Assembly (NCBI GenBank): GCA_964396055.1
Contig: CAYNDV010000152.1
Span: forward strand, 1 to 10,512
From: CAYJPV01 sp964396055
Lineage (GTDB): Bacteria > Acidobacteriota > Vicinamibacteria > Vicinamibacterales > JAKQTR01
Length of the DNA stretch: 10,512 bases
Reading direction: 5' to 3'
A model generated the notes under the pieces. The model was not told where the DNA came from. It saw only the letters and a list, made by a program, of their open reading frames with translations, and did not search any database. Each line of letters starts with the position of its first letter. Position 1 is the first letter of the stretch. A program made the position numbers and the translations under genes. This document shows positions 6,505-10,512 of this stretch, in pieces.

Positions 6505-7452
6505 TCAATGAGAGTCCGCGAGGCGTTCGGCCATCGCGAGGGCCCCCAGGCGGCCCGAGCGGCTGCCGAGGCCCGGCGGCACGATGTACTGGTCGATCGA
6601 GTCCAGGATCTCAGCCGCCCTGACGTAGCCGTTGAGCAGGGCGGCCACCTCCCGCCGGATGAGGGGGATGAGTTGCGCCTGTTCCATGACCCCGCCGCCG
6701 AGCACGATCCGCTGCGGCGAGAGCGTGCAGACGAGGTTGGCCAGGGCAAGTGCCAGGTACCGGGCCTCGAGGGCCCATGCCGGGTGGTCGGCCGGCAGCG
6801 TCTCGGCGGGCTGTCCCCAGCGGGCCAGCAGGGCAGGGCCGCTGGCAAGGCCTTCCAGGCAATCGCCGTGGAAGGGGCACACCCCCGGGAACGGATCCGC
6901 CGACCGATCGTGCGGCAGCAGCATGTGCCCCATTTCGGGGTGCACCAGGCCGTGCATCGGCTGGCCGCCGAGCAGGCCGCCGCCGCCGATGCCGGTGCCC
7001 ACCGTCAGGTAGACGAACGTATCGAGACCCTGGGCGGCGCCCCACCGGCCTTCGCCGATCGCGGCGGCGTTCACGTCCGTATCGAACGCCACAGGCACGC
7101 CCAGGTCTGCCGCCAGCCGCCGGGCCACGTCCGTGTGGGCCCAGCCGGCCTTGGGCGTCGTGGTGATCGAGCCCCACGTCGGAGAGCCGGGCCGCAGATC
7201 GACGGGGCCGAAACAGCCGACCCCGACGGCCGTCAATCCGCCGTGCGGGGCCCCGGCCGCGCGGAAGAAGGCGACCACATCCGCCAGCGTGGCCTCTGGC
7301 GTGGTTGTCGGGATGCGGGTCTCCGCGACGATGTCGCCGGGACCGCGCCCGATGATGCAGACGAACTTCGTGCCGCCGCCTTCGAGGCCGCCGTAGAGGC
7401 GTGGTTCCGGGTGTGCAGGCGCCAGGTCGGGCATGCGAATCGATACCACCAT
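6505..7452 (-). CDS. ROK-family sugar kinase, probable fructokinase
   Basis: A 315-residue cytoplasmic ATP-dependent sugar kinase of the ROK family, closest in motifs to the B. subtilis YdhR/GmuE-type fructokinases. Seen: phosphate-1 loop GGLEGGGTKF (21-30); the catalytic region FDTDVNAAAIGEGRWGAAQG (123-142) with D126 as likely base; TVGTGIGGGG (150-159); HPEMGHMLLP (171-180); and the zinc site H176 with C192-x2-H195-x2-C198 followed by LEGLASGPAL. LGGGV occurs near the C terminus. In YdhR the HPEMGH/CPxHGDCLEG pattern marks fructokinases, so fructose to fructose-6-phosphate is the likely reaction; another hexose is possible. The first ATG (7452) gives a slightly long N terminus; ATG 7434 is an alternative and neither has a clear ribosome binding site. 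It diverges from a sugar-porter gene. Confidence 0.92.
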   Translation of the reverse strand: MVVSIRMPDLAPAHPEPRLYGGLEGGGTKFVCIIGRGPGDIVAETRIPTTTPEATLADVVAFFRAAGAPHGGLTAVGVGCFGPVDLRPGSPTWGSITTTPKAGWAHTDVARRLAADLGVPVAFDTDVNAAAIGEGRWGAAQGLDTFVYLTVGTGIGGGGLLGGQPMHGLVHPEMGHMLLPHDRSADPFPGVCPFHGDCLEGLASGPALLARWGQPAETLPADHPAWALEARYLALALANLVCTLSPQRIVLGGGVMEQAQLIPLIRREVAALLNGYVRAAEILDSIDQYIVPPGLGSRSGRLGALAMAERLADSH

Positions 7453-7530
7453 TTCGCGCGGCAGCGCAAGGCGCGCAGCCCGCGGACTTCACCGCCCGTA
7501 CGGCCAGGCAACACTGATAGACTCCGCACC
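7453..7530. promoter_or_regulatory. Divergent promoter region between ROK kinase and MFS transporter
   Basis: The 78-bp spacer must hold promoters for both genes. On the plus strand TAGACT (7518-7523) fits the TAnnnT -10 pattern and lies seven bases before the transporter ATG, with no ribosome binding site between them, which would suit a leaderless mRNA. I cannot find a good -35, a promoter for the kinase or a clear operator dyad. Confidence 0.35.
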
Positions 7531-8865
7531 ATGAACGCGCGTCTCTTTGCCTGGTCCGTCGTCTCGGCCCTTGCCGGCTTCCTCTTCGGCTTCGACACCG
7601 TCGTCATCTCAGGCGCTGAGCAGACGATCCAGGCGCTCTGGGGACTCAGCGCCGGCGTGCACGGCCTCGCCATGGGCGCGGCGCTCTACGGCACCGTAGC
7701 GGGATCGTTGCTGGGCGGCTGGCCCACCGACCGCTTCGGCCGCAAGCCGACATTGATCCTGATTGGCGTGCTCTACGTCGTGTCGGCGTTCGGCTGCGCG
7801 TTCGCCACGGGGGTGGGGTCCTTCATCGTTGCGCGTTTCCTCGGCGGCCTGGGCATCGGCATCTCGACGGTGACCGCCCCGCTCTACATCTCGGAGATCG
7901 CCCCGCCGGCGTACCGCGGGCGCCTGGCCGGGATGTTCCAGTTCAACATCGTCTTCGGCATCGTCATCGCCTTCGCGTCGAACGCGGTCATCGCCCGCAT
8001 CGGCGGGCCGGACGCGTGGCGCTGGATGCTGGGCGTCGCGGCGGTGCCGTCGCTCGTCTACGTGGTGATGTGTGGCTGGCTGCCGGAGAGCCCGCGGTGG
8101 CTGATCGGGCGCCGGGGCGACCGGGCCGCGGGCCTGTCGGTGCTGCGGCTGATCGAGCCCGGGTTGCCGACGGCGAGCCTCGAGGCGCATGCCGACGAGA
8201 TCCTCGCGGCCGCCCGCGACGAACAGGCGCGCGCCACCGGGTTCTGGACGCGGCGGCTGCGGGTGCCGATCCTGCTCGCGGTGCTCATCGCGTGCTTCAA
8301 CCAGTTGTCGGGCATCAACGCCGTGTTGTACTTCGCGCCGCGCATCTTCGAGTTGACGGGCCTGGGGCCGGAAGCCGCCCTGCTGCAGTCAGTGGGCATC
8401 GGCGTGACGAACCTGCTCTTCACGTTCGTCGGGTTGTGGCTGATCGATCGGCTGGGCCGGCGCACGCTGCTCTACGCCGGGTCGGTGGGCTACATCGTGT
8501 CGCTGGGGCTGACGGCGTGGGCGTTCTTCACCCAGCACTACGCCATCGTGCCGGCCTGTATCTTCGCCTTCATCGCGTCGCACGCGATCGGGCAGGGCAC
8601 CGTGATCTGGGTGTTCATCTCGGAGATCTTCCCGAACCGGCACCGGGCTGAAGGCCAGGCGCTGGGCAGCTTCACGCACTGGGTCTTCGCGGCCCTGCTC
8701 ACCACGTTCTTCCCGAAGATGGTGACGGCCTTCGCGCCCGGCCTCGTCTTCCTGTTCTTCTGCGCGATGATGGTGCTGCAGTTGGTGTGGGTGCGCCTGA
8801 TGGTGCCCGAGACCAAGCGCCGCTCGCTCGAAGCCATCCAGCGCGACCTCGGCGTGTCGGCGTGA
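7531..8865 (+). CDS. Sugar-porter family MFS transporter (XylE/GLUT-like)
   Basis: A 444-residue, twelve-helix inner-membrane transporter, probably a proton-sugar symporter. Sugar-porter signatures appear in order: FLFGFDTVVISGA (17-29), the loop 2-3 motif GGWPTDRFGRKP (62-73), RFLGGLGIG (102-110), PESPRWL (185-191), QLSGINAVLYFAP (258-270, sugar-binding helix 7), DRLGRR (306-311), WVFISEIFP (360-368, with W360 in helix 10) and PETK (426-429). Q137 in helix 5 matches the sugar-contacting Gln of XylE/GLUT1. Length is normal and no residue looks lost; the final motif reads PETKRRSLE instead of the usual PETKGxSLE. The start is taken where homology begins; the frame stays open far upstream but that stretch is antisense to other genes. 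The kinase in divergent orientation suggests a hexose such as fructose or glucose, which is inference. Confidence 0.94.
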   Translation: MNARLFAWSVVSALAGFLFGFDTVVISGAEQTIQALWGLSAGVHGLAMGAALYGTVAGSLLGGWPTDRFGRKPTLILIGVLYVVSAFGCAFATGVGSFIVARFLGGLGIGISTVTAPLYISEIAPPAYRGRLAGMFQFNIVFGIVIAFASNAVIARIGGPDAWRWMLGVAAVPSLVYVVMCGWLPESPRWLIGRRGDRAAGLSVLRLIEPGLPTASLEAHADEILAAARDEQARATGFWTRRLRVPILLAVLIACFNQLSGINAVLYFAPRIFELTGLGPEAALLQSVGIGVTNLLFTFVGLWLIDRLGRRTLLYAGSVGYIVSLGLTAWAFFTQHYAIVPACIFAFIASHAIGQGTVIWVFISEIFPNRHRAEGQALGSFTHWVFAALLTTFFPKMVTAFAPGLVFLFFCAMMVLQLVWVRLMVPETKRRSLEAIQRDLGVSA

Positions 8866-8894
8866 GGCGCCCGGGCACCCGGGTGGGGTCTCAC
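8862..8894. terminator. Dyad between convergent genes, possible bidirectional terminator
   Basis: Only 25 bp separate the MFS and ABC-2 permease stop codons. GTGAG (8862-8866) and CTCAC (8890-8894) form outer arms that contain both stop codons, and the inside is a G+C block with the palindrome CACCCGGGTG (8876-8885). A stem-loop is plausible on either strand, but there is no U tract. Confidence 0.35.
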
Positions 8895-10512
8895 GACTCG
8901 GCGCCGTAGGTAATCTGCATCCGGCGGACGGCGCGGGCGCCCACCCACAACACCGCGGCCGAGAGGGCCAGCAGTCCGAGGATGGCGGCGGGCCGCGAGG
9001 CGGGCGCGGCCGGCGCGGCCAGCAGGCGCACGAGCATCGGCGCGTCGGCGTCCATGGGCGCGGGCACCGGGCACAGCGACTGGGNNNNNNNNNNNNNNNN
9101 NNNNNNNNNNNNNNNNNNNNNNNNNNNNNNNNNNNNNNNNNNNNNNNNNNNNNNNNNNNNNNNNNNNNNNNNNNNNNNNNNNNNACGAGCATCGGCGCGT
9201 CGGCGTCCATGGGCGCGGGCACCGGGCACAGCGACTGGGTGTAGTAGAGAATGCTCAGCCGCTGAATCGCGTGCGGCAGCACGCCGTTGGCCCCCTCCCA
9301 CGCGAGCAGGATGGCCGCAGGCACGATCGGATTGCGGATGTAGAGACCAATCGCCAGAAAGACGCTGCCGTAACCCACGCAGCCCAGCACGGCCGCCGCC
9401 GCATACCAGAACGCGTGTCCCAGGCCCCCGGCATTCCAGTAGGCCTGCACCTCGACCGCGTCATGCGGCCAGATCATCGCACCGAACGCCAGCGCCGCAC
9501 CGCCGCCGAAGATCACCGTTGACGCGATCAACCCCGCCAGGTACTTCCCCGCCAGCAGTACCTCACGCCGGGCCGGCGCCAGGAACCAGAAGTGCAGCGT
9601 GCGGTTGGTCATCTCCCCCCGGAACAGGTACATGAACATCCCGAGGCAGCCGAAGAAGATGGCCAGGCGCAGGTAGAAGAACTGGAAGATCCCCGCGAAG
9701 ATCAACCGGTCCTCCTCGAAGTTCAGCAACCGGTTGATGTGGCGGCCGTCGAGGATGCCGTCGACGAACACCAGGTTGGTCGCCCGGCGGCCGTCGAAGT
9801 AGGTCACCTGGCGGTACTCCGTCCGCTCCTCGATGAACGCCGCTCCGGACGAGGTCTCCACGGTGGTGAAGCCCTTGCCGTCGTGGCTCACCTGGATGTT
9901 GAACTCGCGCGTGTCCGACTCGTCGTCCTCGCCCCCGGCGCTGGCGTGCTTCACCACGAAGCGCTTCACGGGGCGCACCGTGCCGAGGTCCACCTGGAGG
10001 AACAACGGCCAGTCATCCGAGCACCACTTGTCGTGGACGCCGCCGGCCGTGCTGCCGTTGACGGCCTTTTCGGGGCCCTCGTCGGGGCTGCAGGGCAGGC
10101 TCCCGGTCACGGGCTGGCCGGCCGCCAGGTTCTGCCGGCCATCCGGGCCGTAGATCTCGAACTCGTAGATCCGCGCCGTCGGGTCGCCGCTGTAGGACGC
10201 CCGCGTGACGTTCAACCGCACGAAGCGGGCCTCGACCGCCGGCTCGATGGCGTGGGTCGTCGTGCCCGCCTGTCCGGTGCGCTGGCGCACGCGCCGGCTC
10301 CGCACCGACCAGCGTTCCTCGGCGGGCTTGCCCAGCCGCGCCTTCACGGCGTCGAGCGATTCGCCTTCGCGGAGGCTGTCGAGCAGTGCCGGGGCCACCG
10401 CGCCCTTGCGCGCGAGCCGCTCGCTCCGGATCGTCGTTTCGAGCCCGTGCCCGAAGAAGATCACGGCCGGCAGCAGCGCCAGGCCGTAGACCCACAGGCT
10501 GCGCTTCGCGAA
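8891..10512 (-). CDS. ABC-2 type permease with extracytoplasmic discoidin-like (F5/8 type C) domain; 5' end beyond window, interrupted by scaffold gap
   Basis: The frame is open to the right edge and starts with a first helix, SLWVYGLALLPAVIFFGHG, so only a short N terminus seems to be missing. About 230 residues of presumed extracytoplasmic loop follow. They contain discoidin-like sequence: AGTTTHAIEP, ARFVRLNVT and ARIYEFEIYG (10278-10147), then NLAAGQPVTGS, KAVNGS, DKWCS, LFLQVDLG, EFNIQVSHDG (10134-9844), in an order opposite to the usual one. Next come ABC-2 permease helices and the cytoplasmic-loop pattern FRGEMTNRTLHFWFLAPARR (about 9624-9565), then further helices and a final helix ending ITYGAES at 8891. 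The N gap breaks the frame, but deleting one 55-bp copy and the Ns (155 bp) restores one reading frame of 488 visible residues. A partner ATPase is expected upstream, beyond 10512. Cargo is unknown. Confidence 0.88.
9030..9084. repeat. 55-bp direct copy, left side of the scaffold gap
   Basis: These 55 bases are identical to 9185-9239, and each copy abuts the run of Ns. Both encode the same peptide, SLCPVPAPMDADAPML, in the ABC-2 permease frame. Exactly 55 is a common assembler k-mer, so this is best read as two contig ends that overlap, not as a biological repeat. Confidence 0.9.
9085..9184. other. Assembly gap of 100 Ns
   Basis: Exactly 100 undetermined bases, a conventional placeholder length, inside the ABC-2 permease gene. 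Because the sequences on both sides are identical, the true gap length is probably minus 55, i.e. no sequence is missing. Confidence 0.95.
9185..9239. repeat. 55-bp direct copy, right side of the scaffold gap
   Basis: Second copy of 9030-9084, base for base. On the minus strand it continues the permease frame coming from the right (...ILYYTQSLCPVPAP...), while the other copy continues the same peptide to the C terminus (...DADAPMLVRLL...). Confidence 0.9.

Noticed and set aside
5782..7530. Long in-frame 5' extension of the MFS transporter
   Set aside because: The extension is antisense to the membrane protein and ROK kinase genes and has low-complexity composition. Transporter homology starts at 7531.
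9030..9239. Genuine tandem repeat or CRISPR-like direct repeat
   Set aside because: Only two copies exist, they are identical, they abut the Ns and encode the same peptide of one gene. An assembly overlap explains them better.
8891..10512. ABC-2 permease as a pseudogene broken by a frameshift
   Set aside because: The break coincides with the N gap between identical contig ends, and removing the duplicated 55 bp and Ns restores a single frame.

Overview
This is a GC-rich (well over 60% G+C by eye) bacterial chromosomal segment, tightly packed with seven protein genes and no RNA genes, IS elements or CRISPR arrays that I can see. Three features recall Acidobacteriota (Vicinamibacteria-like) or a related environmental phylum: a small HTH_34 winged-helix regulator, an ABC permease fused to an M1 peptidase, and an ABC-2 permease with a discoidin-like domain. 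That placement is inference. A 100-N scaffold gap flanked by two identical 55-bp copies marks it as a short-read, probably metagenomic, assembly.

Left block (about 1-6415, all minus strand, transcribed right to left). A six-helix membrane protein (6390-5767) overlaps an HTH_34-type regulator (5770-5462) by GTGA. After a 99-bp spacer come an ABC ATPase (5362-4460), a 1211-residue ABC permease/M1 metallopeptidase fusion (4463-828, ATGA overlap with the ATPase) and, 16 bp further, ispH (811 to beyond the left edge). Two near-identical 17-bp dyads, ACTTTG-N5-CAAAG(T/C), lie just in front of the membrane protein gene and in front of the ATPase gene. The regulator between them is the obvious candidate to bind both, which would make this a self-regulated membrane protein/regulator module controlling an ABC exporter-peptidase.

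Middle block (6505-8865). A ROK-family, fructokinase-like sugar kinase (minus) and a sugar-porter MFS transporter (plus) diverge from a 78-bp spacer. Together they look like a minimal sugar uptake and phosphorylation pair.

Right block (8891 to beyond the right edge, minus). This is an ABC-2 type permease whose first extracytoplasmic loop carries a discoidin (F5/8 type C)-like domain with its N- and C-terminal halves in swapped order. The N gap interrupts this gene. The 55 bp on the two sides of the gap are identical and encode the same peptide, so the gap is almost certainly an assembly artefact over an intact gene. Its ATPase partner is presumably to the right, outside the window.

Most promising for follow-up: the two-operator regulatory module, the permuted discoidin domain in an ABC permease, and the shortened zinc-ligand spacing (HEXXH-X16-E) in the permease-peptidase fusion.
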